Below are positions 54,108 through 64,000 of a stretch of DNA of 64,000 nt, piece after piece. The position numbers and the translations under genes are program-made. This DNA is from Epiperipatus broadwayi. Taxonomy: Eukaryota > Onychophora > Udeonychophora > Euonychophora > Peripatidae. The notes under the pieces are model-generated. The model searched no databases, was not told the origin of the DNA, and saw only the letters and a program-made list of their open reading frames with translations. The stretch spans positions 4,712,001-4,776,000 of the forward strand of contig JAQFVV010006274.1 in assembly GCA_028023455.1 (NCBI GenBank), given 5' to 3'. Numbering within the stretch: position 1 is the stretch's first letter; every line of letters starts with the position of its first letter.

Positions 54108-57100
54108 TGTAACAGTATTATTTGTCTATCATCCTGTTTCACCTACTACGTGCTATAGTCAAACCCCTCCCAGTCCATGTATATAACCTTATAATTTATT
54201 TTGATATGTAATAGCATATATTAACATGTATGTGCGTACATCTAATAATATTGTTTGATGGCATATAATGTATACGCAGTTATAATTTTAAAATGATTAA
54301 ATTAAAGTTGTAAATATTATTGTATATGTGAGGACACCTATGTATATATGCGAAGGGAACTGTAATGTGATAGATATAGTAAACATTACAAATTTTCTAA
54401 ATTATTTCTAAGTTATCTTTTAAGTTATTTAATTTATAGATTTCTTGGTATTTGTACATAAATCTTGAATTCAGAGGTGTCTGTCTTAAACATATAGCAG
54501 AATGTTAACAACTTAAATTTCTTTTTTAAAAAAAGAGAGAATTAAGGTCATCGGTTTCTCAGAAATACCTCTCATTAAATTGTAAACTGAGAAGCAAAGA
54601 TTTTTAAAAATAAAAGTTAAAAAGGGCAAAATCAAAGTCATTAACCTGGCACCACTTGTCAATGGCTAAGTCAGAACTGTTGTTAAAATTTATGCTGGCT
54701 ATTAAATCTTAAAATTGAAAATTAAAAGTTGTAAACAACTTTTTATGGCTTGTGAGGGGGGGGATGAGAAAGAGTTAATAAAAACCCTCAAAATTCAGAC
54801 ATAAAGGTTGACTCATTCACTATAATGAAAGCCATGGGATAAGGAACTACCAGCTGCCATTTTCCTATGGGGGAATTGGTCCACGATGGTGATAAAGTTC
54901 AAGACCCACAGCCCACCAAGAATGGAGAATGCCAGCAGTAAACACCTCAGCTAAATCAGTAAAATTTCTTCCCGCAGAGCTCTATAAATAACTTAAATCT
55001 AAACTATTAAATTAATACATAATTCTAAAGCTAGCTAAATGTTGTATGTTCATAATTAATAACTTTTAACAAGTAAATTTTGTAACTTTAAATTTAATAA
55101 TAACCATTGTAAGAATCTTGCCTCTCTTAAATCAAATAATGTTAATTGAATATTTCTAAATTATAATGACTGTTCCCCGTTATTATATCTTTCTAATCTG
55201 CGGTCATGCCTATTATCTATTTTATATATTGTTAATTCGTTAAATTATGTTGGGCCTTCATTCAGAGCAGCTTGATAATAATAATTTGGAGAGCTGATTC
55301 AAAACTCTCACATAGTTAATTTATGTTGCTGTTTAGCACACCTATAAATCTCTGATCTGAAAACCTACTCTTATATATATATATATATTGGTTAAGCTAC
55401 TATGTTTTGGCTTATTGTATAATTAGGTTTGCATATTAAATGTCTTTAGTTAAGCAAGAGCAAGAATATACTAAAGCATATTATAAGTAATTAGTTAATT
55501 TTAAGTCCCAAATATGCTTTACACCTCCTTAGTTTATTCTTATAAACTATATGGATTACTTGGTAAACTAGGTCACTTATAATTACTATTTTTAGCAGGA
55601 TTTAAGTATGCTAATTTACAAACCGGCATATAAGTTTCACAGATCGATACTATAGATTTAGGGCTTGATTAATTTTAATATTTTAGAAAGAATTATGAAT
55701 GTGTCTTTATAAAACACACAGATGCAATATATGCCTTGCTATATATATTCTTATTGAAATGGGCTTTGGTTTTAAGGGCTACCCCATTATTCTTAGTTCA
55801 GACAGTTCACTCTTTTAGAACTGGAAAGAGGGTCTAGATTGTTTTATAAGCTGCTCCAATTACCCAAACTGAATGTTCATGTATTTATGATAGCAAGTAT
55901 ATGGTCCATGCGAACAGAGTACTTGGTACTGAATCCCATGAGTAACTGCACATTCGGGCCGCATCTCTTATTTATTTTATGTAGCGCCATAGTCTTGAAA
56001 GTTATGCTACATATAACCAGTTTGCCCTCCATATTATTTGTTCAGCATTGATAGGAACCTCACATCTAGTTCATATAATGCAATCTGCATAAAGAGCAGT
56101 TATTGCTCATTACATATTAATATATTAGTTATATCTGTTAGTCATCATTCTCATATGATTTGACTATTAGCAAACCTTATAAAGATGGAGTACCATAATT
56201 AAGGCATGAATAGACCATAGATTAAAATTGTAATACTCTTTTTAAAGTGTGTAAAAGATGAGAGCTTGTATAGCAATCCTCTTATTGCTATAACATTCCT
56301 GTGTGTAAATCCTGATGCACTTTTTATATTTGCATTATTTACCTTGTAATTTCACAATTAAATATTTAAAACTCATAAATGTTTAGTGTTATTTGTAATT
56401 CATTACCAAATCTTATCCAAATCTAACTTTAATTTAGTTCTAGTTATTGATATATGCATTGTCTAGCCAGCCATAGATGTGTTTAGTTAAACTATTAATA
56501 ATTTAGTCATTTATTCCCAGTTTCTTGATCCACCCTTTACTACTGCTGGCCTCATATATGTCATACATAGGATAGTAAGTCATGGAAAGTTGGTGGAGCT
56601 GAGGTGCAATCTCATCCAAGGTTTCAACCCCTTATATAGATCAGCCTTGGTATAATTTGCCAGAACTCTGGATTTTGTTTTGTTAATATACAAATCTGAC
56701 CATTACGATATACATATAATGTGACCTTGATATTTTGCCACAGTGCAGTATGAATATATAGTATAGTCTATTTTATAAAAAATTAAATTTTTTTATCTAA
56801 CAGTTCTTATAATATATTATTTTGCATTTAAAGCAGTTAAAATACAATGGTTAATAGACTGAAAAGCGTATCTAAATTATTTTAAAGCTAGAATATTTAA
56901 ACTTATTAAAAAAGTTAATTTATAATATAATATTTATAGTCAAAATTGGAAAAGAATAATAAATTCTTTACAACAGCTATATAAATATCAATAGTTTTAT
57001 ACATAAAAAAACCTTTGTAAAGAATTTATTTTCTGATTAATATTTATAGTATAAAACTAGTAAGTGATTATTAAAGTTCAGTATTAAACAATGATGTCAT

Positions 57101-57590
57101 AAAGTCTGCAATTTGTGTGACTCTGTGTGCACACACATTCTTGTCAATTTTAGTAATGCAACTTATTTTATATTTATTTTAAAGTGTATCAAAATTAATA
57201 TTATATTGCTTAAATATTTTATATTTCAAACTTATGTTAATAAAAAATGTTTTAATATTAAAAATATATATTTAAATAAAGTTATAAATAAATTATTTTA
57301 ACAAAAACCCAGACAGAAATTAATTTGTATATAACTTTTTCCTGTTGAAAGCAATAAATAAAGTGAATAAGGTTAAAATTTAGTAATTAATCATTAATCG
57401 GTAATTATCTCTAAAAACTTTTCTTTCCAATCAATTCAAAAGTTAAAGTTATAATTTGTTTGCTAAGTAAAGAGTTAAAAGTATATTATAAAAATATTAA
57501 TATTTAAGAAGTTATTTTAAGTCATCTTATAATGGAGTGAGACTCAAAAATATTCATCAGTGATACACATGGAACCAATTGGAAACTATG
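54108..57590. other. No confident feature
   Basis: Begins TGTAACAGTATTATTTG, another LTR-like start with no partner found. 54760-54990 and 55770-56050 are less AT-rich; the frame 55839-56051 (70 codons) has no recognisable domain. Otherwise AT-rich sequence without supportable features. Confidence 0.35.
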
Positions 57591-57613
57591 ATAATTAGTG
57601 GTGACAATTTGAG

Positions 57614-57871
57614 TTGCCCAACAGATTTTCTGATAGTCTGGAGACTATTGACAGAGATTGTATCATTCAGACTGAAGTCACATTAAGAAATCATAAGGAA
57701 TTTATTTTTAAAAATATTTGTGTTTTTGTGATAAAAGGGCAATCTTCTTTAATTTTAATAATTAGCCATGAAGAGCGTAGACCTTTATGTGATATTCATA
57801 CCCATTTTTGTTCATGGAAAGTTTTTAAAAATTGTTTTAGAGTTTACCTCCTGTGTAAGGAAAAGGGATGA
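57614..57871 (+). CDS. Hypothetical open frame / possible exon
   Basis: An 85-codon open segment without an ATG at its start, so only an exon or a gene remnant is plausible. It includes SLETIDRDCIIQTEVTLRNH, ISHEERRPLCDIHTHF and FRVYLLC. CAG at 57622-57624 could be an acceptor and GTAAGG at about 57855 a donor (exon 57625-57854). Composition is more protein-like than neighbouring frames, but I recognise no family. Confidence 0.25.
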   Translation: MPNRFSDSLETIDRDCIIQTEVTLRNHKEFIFKNICVFVIKGQSSLILIISHEERRPLCDIHTHFCSWKVFKNCFRVYLLCKEKG

Positions 57872-57952
57872 ATGCAAGCTAACAATTTTGTGAAAATGAA
57901 CTATTTACTGATCTGCTATATGATATTTGCGAATGTTTTTCTTTATATAATA

Positions 57953-59046
57953 CACCTGGGTCTCTTTTTACGTGGACTTATTTAACACGATTTTGAAGTT
58001 ACATGATTCATGTTTCACCGGAAGTCGAACTACGATAATGCGCTATTACTTTAAATAATAAATTTCGCGCACTTACGTTATATTGAAAGTAATAGCACAT
58101 TATTGGAATTCGACTTTCATCTTAGTAATTTCAATATTTTCAGTGCTTTATAATAGTAAGATTTTATGCAATAATGAAATTAAAATCATGATTTCCACAT
58201 TTTATGTATACACACATTAAATTTTACAAGATTATAATGTAAATTTGTTCAAACATTGTGCGTGTTAATTTTGCATTTTAAATCACATTCTGTTTTTGTT
58301 TTTTAAAAAATAATGTAATCAATTATTAATTATTTAGTGTCCACAAGTTTATTTTTAAAAGGTCAGTAATAGCAGTGGGTACAATTAAATTTGACAATTA
58401 AAAATTAAAATCTGATTTTTAATTGCAATTAACAATTTAAAAATTACTTACAACAACTTGAAATTAATGTGATGTGAAATTTGATTTTTAAACGGAACTG
58501 AAAATTAAAGCCAAAAATAAGAATTTAATTTTTAGTTGTTAGTTTCATAAACAATTAATAAAATCATCATCTCAAAGATTAATTACTAATTACGTTGTCA
58601 CCAGAAAACCACTGACACAACATGAGTGTGAAGTTGGCGCTAGTTGTTTGCAAACGAACGTGTTTTTCGGCAAATAGCTATAATAATTAAAACATGTATA
58701 AGAAAATGTAAATTACTATACTGTAAATTATGTATAAAAATATATTATTTTGAATAAAATTAAATATTATAATTAAAAAAATTAAATATTATAGTTAAAA
58801 AAAGTTTGTCTTGTATCAATTTTTTTCAAATTTGAAATTTTTTATTAGTCATATTTTATTTCCTTATTTATTTTTTTGCACGAATTTTAAAGTATTTTAC
58901 GTTGGTGCTTTGCTTTTACGCGAATTTTGAAAAAATCACAGACCGCATCCCCCCCTTTCCAATGTAAGTTACATCTATTTTTGCACAATTTCATTTGCGC
59001 GTATTTTCTGAGGAACCTATCTATCATGTAAAACGAGATCCAGGTA
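57953..59046. mobile_element. Non-autonomous TIR transposon (pogo/Tigger-like), copy 1
   Basis: Terminal inverted repeats start CACCTGGGTCTC and end in the diverged complement GAGATCCAGGTA; TA dinucleotides flank both ends (57951-57952 and 59047-59048), as for Tc1/mariner-pogo insertions. Subterminal motifs such as TTTTACGCGAATTTTG and the CGTAAAACGAGA ends are like those of Tigger/pogo elements. Length 1094 bp, no ORF, CpG-containing ends unlike the surrounding DNA. The family assignment rests on TSD and TIR style only. Confidence 0.8.
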
Positions 59047-59048
59047 TA

Positions 59049-59477
59049 AGAGAAGTGAATGGTTATAGAATATTTTCAAGTTCTGTGCAAGTTTAGTATA
59101 AAATACATATGAAATGGTATAAGATGTTTTATAAAAAAGTTGACTACATATTGTTTTAAATATGTATTAAAACTAAAGGAGAATATTGTTTGAATGCATA
59201 AAATAGTGAACATCTTGAAAGTTATTAACTGAATGCATATGGATGGAAGAATAATTTTAAAAATGAAAAAACTATCTATTGATAAGGTTAAAATTTATAT
59301 TTTTTATATAAAATTTGAAGAATTATTTAAAGTAAAATATTTCTGTAATGTCTTATTATACCTGGATAGACGATGAGAATTTCAAATATAAAAATTACCT
59401 TATTAAATATTTAATTTTTATTGTGTATTTTTCACGAAATTTGTGTCATCTCAGATAAATCAAACTTTATTTAAAAG
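59049..59477. other. Unique spacer between the two transposon copies
   Basis: About 430 bp of AT-rich sequence with no feature. The two copies are independent insertions, since each has its own TA duplication. Confidence 0.6.
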
Positions 59478-59479
59478 TA

Positions 59480-60675
59480 CACCTGGGTCTCTTTTTACGC
59501 GGACTTATTTAACACGATTTTGAAGTTACGCGATTCGTGTTTCACCGGAAGTCGACCTCCGATAATGCACTATTACTTTAAATAATAAATTTCGCGCACT
59601 TACGTTATATTGAAAGTAATAGCACATTATTGGAATTCTACTTTCATCTTAGTAATTTCAATATTTTCAGTGCTTTATAATAGTAAGATTTTATGCAATA
59701 ATGAAATTAAAATCATGATTTCCACATTTTATGTATACACACATTAAATTTTACAAGATTATAATGTAAATTTGTTCAAACATTGTGCGTGTTAATTTTG
59801 CATTTTAAATCACATTCTGTTTTTGCTTTTTAAAAAAGAACGTAATCAATTATTAATCATTTAGTGTCCACAAGTTTATTTTTAAAAGGTCAGTAATAGC
59901 AGTGGGCACAATTAAAAATTAAAATCTGATTTTTAATTGTAATTAACAATTTAAAAATTACTTATGGGCGACTTGAAATTAATGTGATGTAAAACGAAAT
60001 TTGATTTTTAAACGGAATTGAAAATTAAAGACAAAAATAAGAATTTAATTTTTAGTTGTTAGTTTTAATTAAATTTTTCCCAGCAGTGGTGAATAAATGT
60101 CTTTTTATTATCATAAGTCTAAGTTCAGAAACAATTAATAAAATCATCGTCGTCGTCAACAGAAATCATTAATACAACATGAGAGTGAACTTGCCGTTAG
60201 TTGTATTTCCTCTTGTGAGAATAATTGCTGAGATATTCTTGACTTCGTTTAAGGAGAAGCCAAATACATCACATCACATGAGAATCTGATTTTTTACTAG
60301 TTTGCAAACGAACGTGCATTTGGGCAAATAGCGATAATTAAAACGTGTATAAAAAAATGTAAATTACTGTACTATAAATTATGCATAAAAATATATTATT
60401 TTGAATAAAATTAAATATTATAGTTAAAAAAAGTTTGTCTTGTATCATTTTTTTTCAAATTTGAAATTTTTTATTAGTCATATTTTATTTCCTTATTTTT
60501 TTTTTTGAGTGAATTTTAAAGTAATTTTATGTTGGTGCTTTGCTTTTACGCGAATTTTGAAAAATCACAGACCGCATCCCCCCTTTTTCAATGTAAGTTA
60601 CGTCTATTTTTGCACGATTTCGTTTGCGCGTGTTTTCTGAGGAACCTATCTATCGCGTAAAACGAGACCCAGGTG
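59480..60675. mobile_element. Non-autonomous TIR transposon (pogo/Tigger-like), copy 2
   Basis: Same orientation as copy 1 and very similar throughout. TIRs are CACCTGGGTCTC and GAGACCCAGGTG, perfect inverses over at least 12 bp, flanked by TA (59478-59479 and 60676-60677). Length 1196 bp. It differs from copy 1 chiefly by two internal segments (around 60064-60120 and 60205-60300) and retains CpGs that copy 1 has lost (GCGGACTT vs GTGGACTT; TATCGCGTAAAAC vs TATCATGTAAAAC), so it looks younger. Confidence 0.85.
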
Positions 60676-60679
60676 TATT

Positions 60680-63530
60680 GTTATCCTGCAAAGATGGACA
60701 TGATTTCAAGTGGATTTTATTTGATATAATAGTTTGCATTTGTACTGAATGAAGTTAGGAGTGGCAAGCAAACAGAGCAAGAAAGAAAAAAAAAATCTCT
60801 ATTAATAAACTGAATATAGTCATGGTAATCATGCTCCCTCCCAAGTTTAATTTCAAGTAAGATTTCAAGAACATTTTAGTATTTTATTTTTATTATCTTA
60901 GTTAAGAAATAGTTATCTAAGTTAATGATTTATTTTTAGGTTTAAAATATTTAATATTTATGATATGTAAAGTTTATTTGAATATTTGGTATTAGAAAAT
61001 AAAAAAAGTAATAAAAATTAACATTTTTCTGAAATAGTAATAAGCCCATAATTTTCAAATGAAAAGGCATCAAGAGAGAAAATGGCTTCACATTATTAAT
61101 CCTAAAAATAGGATTAGGTAAAATGCTATTGATATGTATTGAAATTTTATATGGGTATTTATGAAAGTGATAAATAAGGTGAATCAAATAGTATGTTTAT
61201 TTTATTTATATATGATATATTGATTTTTGAACATCATGTGAAGATATGAATATACATTGTTATATATCTAAATAACATAGGAATGTGCATATTATATATT
61301 AAATTTTTAGATACCATGTATAATTATTCATAAAATGTTATAAACAGTATCTGTTAAGATAAAACTTGCCTGTTTAATCTCTGAATTATTTTTATAAAAA
61401 AATAATTTGAATGAAAGTATTATTGTAAAATCATTTGTTGATATGATATTGAATCTTCTTGATATTATAGTGAATGTTTTTAAAAAAAGTTTACAAATTA
61501 TTTTTATGTTAAGGTGTTAGAATTTCTTTGCAATGTTAGGAGATATTCAGAATGTATACGATAAATAGTTAGTGATTTGGGATAGAAGGATAAACAAAAT
61601 CCTGTGGTGCTAGGGATATTTGAATATGAAACATTATCTTTCAAATATTGAATATATAATTTTGTGAAAGTAGAAAACTGTTAACCGAGTTCCGTATATT
61701 TTATGATTCTTGGTCAGTAGCACTTTTTTCTGCAAATTATAAAGAGCTCAAGAAGCCATGACAGGAATTTACGGTAGAGATAAGAATATGTGGCTTTAAC
61801 TCTGCACACGTTTCTATTGCTTGTAGTTTTATATCCCTCATTTTCAATCACTTTTTATCATCACTGGTTCCTTCATTGTAATTAGTACTATTAATAAAAT
61901 GTTTGAAGAATAATGGCTAGACTATAAAATGATGTTAGAATTTTTTAGAGGCAAGAGTAAAATATATCACAAATAATGTCTAATTAATGTGAAATAAAAG
62001 TTTTATGGAAAGATTTGATATTCCTAATATTATAAAAGATAAAGAGAGTATTAAATGCATATTCTAATTATAAAAAAGGGTGAATGAAGGAGAACCTGAA
62101 TGCCATTAACATCAAAACAGCTGGTATAAGTAAATACCATATATTGAATTGATTTAAGATTAAAATAATTATGCTTATTTTAGTGGATAAAATAAACATC
62201 TGCATAGAGAAGTTATAGTTATTATAAAATATAGTATAATAGATTATGAACTAGAAAATTTATTACTACTAAAGGATGTTTTTTTTTTTACTAATGTATA
62301 ATGGTATTGATAAACTATTTAGATAATGAATGTTAATATTTCATGGAAATATTTCATTATCTAATATTTTGTTAATGAACTTACAATTATTTATTAATGT
62401 TTTTGTATAATAATAATGCTAATGCTTATTAATGGTATAGTTTGAGAAAAGATAATGTGATTACCATAAAAGTGTATTTTTGTTTCATATCATTACTTTA
62501 TAATAAAAATAGTTGAATTTGAAACTATTTATTATTTTTTTTTGTATATATTTTTTCAATAGAAGTATTTTGAATTAAAGTTATGTAAATGTTATATTTA
62601 GTAAATTTTGAAATCATAGTTGTTATAATAAATTCTCAATGTTTGTTTTAAATTAATCTTAGGTTTTGAGAGTTTCTTTCTTGATGTGTCCAAGTCATTA
62701 TGGATCTTCCTAACCACACACATGTATTATAAAAATTTATTATATATTCATATTATTGCACATGATTTATAACAGATACAGTATGATTATTAGATCATAA
62801 TTGTTGAAGATGTTATTTATTAAAGATGGAAAAGTGTATAATGCAAATTTATTAATAATCTGATATAATTATAACCAAGCTTTACATTTCTTAATATGCC
62901 ACATAAAGAATATAATAATAACTATAATTAATAAAATGAAAATATTTTTGAATTTATTTAATCCAATAAATATTATTTGCAGTAGTCTATAATTTTGATG
63001 TATTATTTGATGAGCAAATTAAATAGATAATTTTTAAAATAAGAGTTCTGGCGTATTTTATTGATTATTATTGTCATGGTATAGTTAGGTATATGTAAAA
63101 CTCCTCACTATATATAGCTATATTAGTTAATGTGTAATTGTCAGAATAAGGATTAGAATGTTAGGAATTTTAATTAATGTGTTATTGTATTAAATGGAAG
63201 AGTGTAATGTATATTAGTATTCAATTTAATAGTGGTGATGTTAATTATAGTTTATTTTATGTAATAGGTAAGGCATGGGAATATTACTGTTAGTTTATGA
63301 AAGTATGGTAGGGGTGGTATTCCTATGCCATTGAGAATGTATCTTTTTGAGTTGTGTTCTTAATATTAAACTGTGTATCTTACTGGATGCTTATAGTTGA
63401 GTCTTGTGATTTTTAATATTTAATCAAACAATTTTTGTTATTAGATTGGGCTAGTATTTAAATGGATTTATAGATTATTTGACTTTAGATGCTATTAGAT
63501 TTATGTTAAATCATTAGTTTAGTAATTGAT
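60680..63530. other. No feature seen
   Basis: About 2.85 kb of AT-rich sequence. The 78-codon minus-strand frame at 60951-61187 has no domain. No repeat, TIR or ribozyme motif found. Confidence 0.5.
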
Positions 63531-63577
63531 TAGATGTTATATAATGAGCATGCCAATAGCTCTTAACAAGCTTTTCA

Positions 63578-63641
63578 GAATATCCTTATCCTCAGACCAG
63601 TTTCTAGCTCTGGCTTTCATCAGTGAGGCACTAGAATATTC
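63578..63641 (-). ncRNA. Type I hammerhead ribozyme, family B, intact core
   Basis: On the minus strand: CTGATGA (complement of 63617-63623), stem II AGC / GCT with loop CAGA and an A-A mismatch at 10.1/11.1, GAA (63602-63604), stem III ACTGGT (63596-63601), C17 (63595). Stem I CCTCA / TGAGG (63624-63628 and 63590-63594) is perfect and continues after an internal loop with GAATAT / ATATTC (63636-63641 and 63578-63583). All core bases are consensus; the GUC triplet is present. Confidence 0.78.
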
Positions 63642-63708
63642 AAGCATTAGAATTAAAATACCAGGTCAAGCCCAGCACTTTATCTAATGTTTAACTATTA
63701 AGTAGAAA

Positions 63709-63768
63709 GACATCCCTCACTAATGAAAACCAGAGCTAAAAGCAGTCTGAGGATAAAGATATTCTGAA
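63709..63768 (+). ncRNA. Hammerhead-like ribozyme, family B (decayed)
   Basis: Mirror partner of the 63.6 kb ribozyme. Core CTAATGA (63720-63726; G5 to A) and AAAAGCAGTC in place of GAAACTGGTC. Predicted inactive. Confidence 0.6.
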
Positions 63769-64000
63769 AAGCTTGTTAGGAGCTATTGGCACCTCATTAT
63801 ATAACATTTGTAATACAAGCTTATTAAATTAAGTCATGTGATATATGACTTAATTTCCTTGAAATAATTTATTAGATATACTATTATTATGAGGTAGTCG
63901 TTGAAGTTTTAAACAGTAATTTGTATTGTTTTGGTGAGTTGACTAAGAGTTAATAATACTTGAGTGGCCAGAGATGGATACTGTGTCTTAGTCCCTTTTA

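Larger units (their letters stand above)
63533..63855. repeat. Family B hammerhead fold-back element
   Basis: Arms 63533-63650 and 63709-63810: GTTATATAATGAG / CTCATTATATAAC, CAATAGCTCTTAACAAGCTT / AAGCTTGTTAGGAGCTATTG, CAGAATATCCTTATCCTCAG / CTGAGGATAAAGATATTCTG. After the right arm TAATACAAGCTTATT and GTCATGTGATATATGA match the 3' end of the PLE terminal repeat at 20.2 kb, which ties this element to the PLE family. Each arm carries a hammerhead motif. Confidence 0.82.

Overview
The window is 64 kb of very AT-rich (roughly three quarters A+T by eye) eukaryotic nuclear DNA, almost certainly from an invertebrate animal. The basis is the element mix: an RTE-type LINE, an L1/Tx1-like LINE remnant, Penelope-like elements (PLEs) with GIY-YIG endonuclease, a Ty3/gypsy deletion derivative, a TA-flanked pogo/Tigger-like transposon pair, and long TAA, TATC and TA microsatellites. 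Nothing prokaryotic is present and no complete protein-coding host gene is visible. I cannot name the species. There is one 500-N assembly gap (7652-8151).

Layout. 0-7.6 kb: mostly unique AT-rich sequence with two copies of a small interspersed repeat, TATC and TAA microsatellites, a 5'-truncated RTE LINE with target-site duplication (3.48-4.24 kb), and weak candidate exons on the minus strand. 8.2-10.4 kb: repeats carrying hammerhead-like ribozymes, and one well-delimited minus-strand exon that encodes the start of an HMG box (8836-8991). 10.5-13.9 kb: a fold-back hammerhead element followed by a Ty3/gypsy element with two LTRs and an internally deleted body. 17.5-25.3 kb: a nest of PLE remnants on both strands with hammerhead-bearing repeats, a LINE 3' fragment and an L1/Tx1-like remnant. 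28-32.9 kb: a fold-back plus tandem hammerhead array, then a full-length but mutated RTE element that has duplicated 0.5 kb of itself. 33-41 kb: largely featureless. 41.2-48.2 kb: a 2.2 kb segmental duplication; one copy was later hit by a 1.03 kb palindromic hammerhead element, so the other copy is a natural empty site. 49.3-50.2 kb: another hammerhead fragment and a fold-back element. 57.9-60.7 kb: two copies of a roughly 1.1-1.2 kb TIR transposon. 63.5-63.85 kb: a last hammerhead fold-back.

The main result is that one recurring, otherwise unexplained repeat pattern in this window is the type I hammerhead self-cleaving ribozyme. I find about 15 recognisable copies in two well-supported families, five with all catalytic-core positions intact (20.06, 28.5, 43.5, 49.49 and 63.6 kb), plus three weaker families. 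They occur as tandem units (418-468 nt apart), as head-to-head palindromes, and directly downstream of PLE endonuclease sequence. That is the arrangement expected for PLE terminal repeats and for small non-autonomous 'retrozyme'-like elements that would be processed into unit-length, possibly circular, RNAs. Ribozyme activity, transcription and mobilisation by PLE enzymes are inferences; the motifs, pairings, spacings and target-site duplication are read directly from the sequence.
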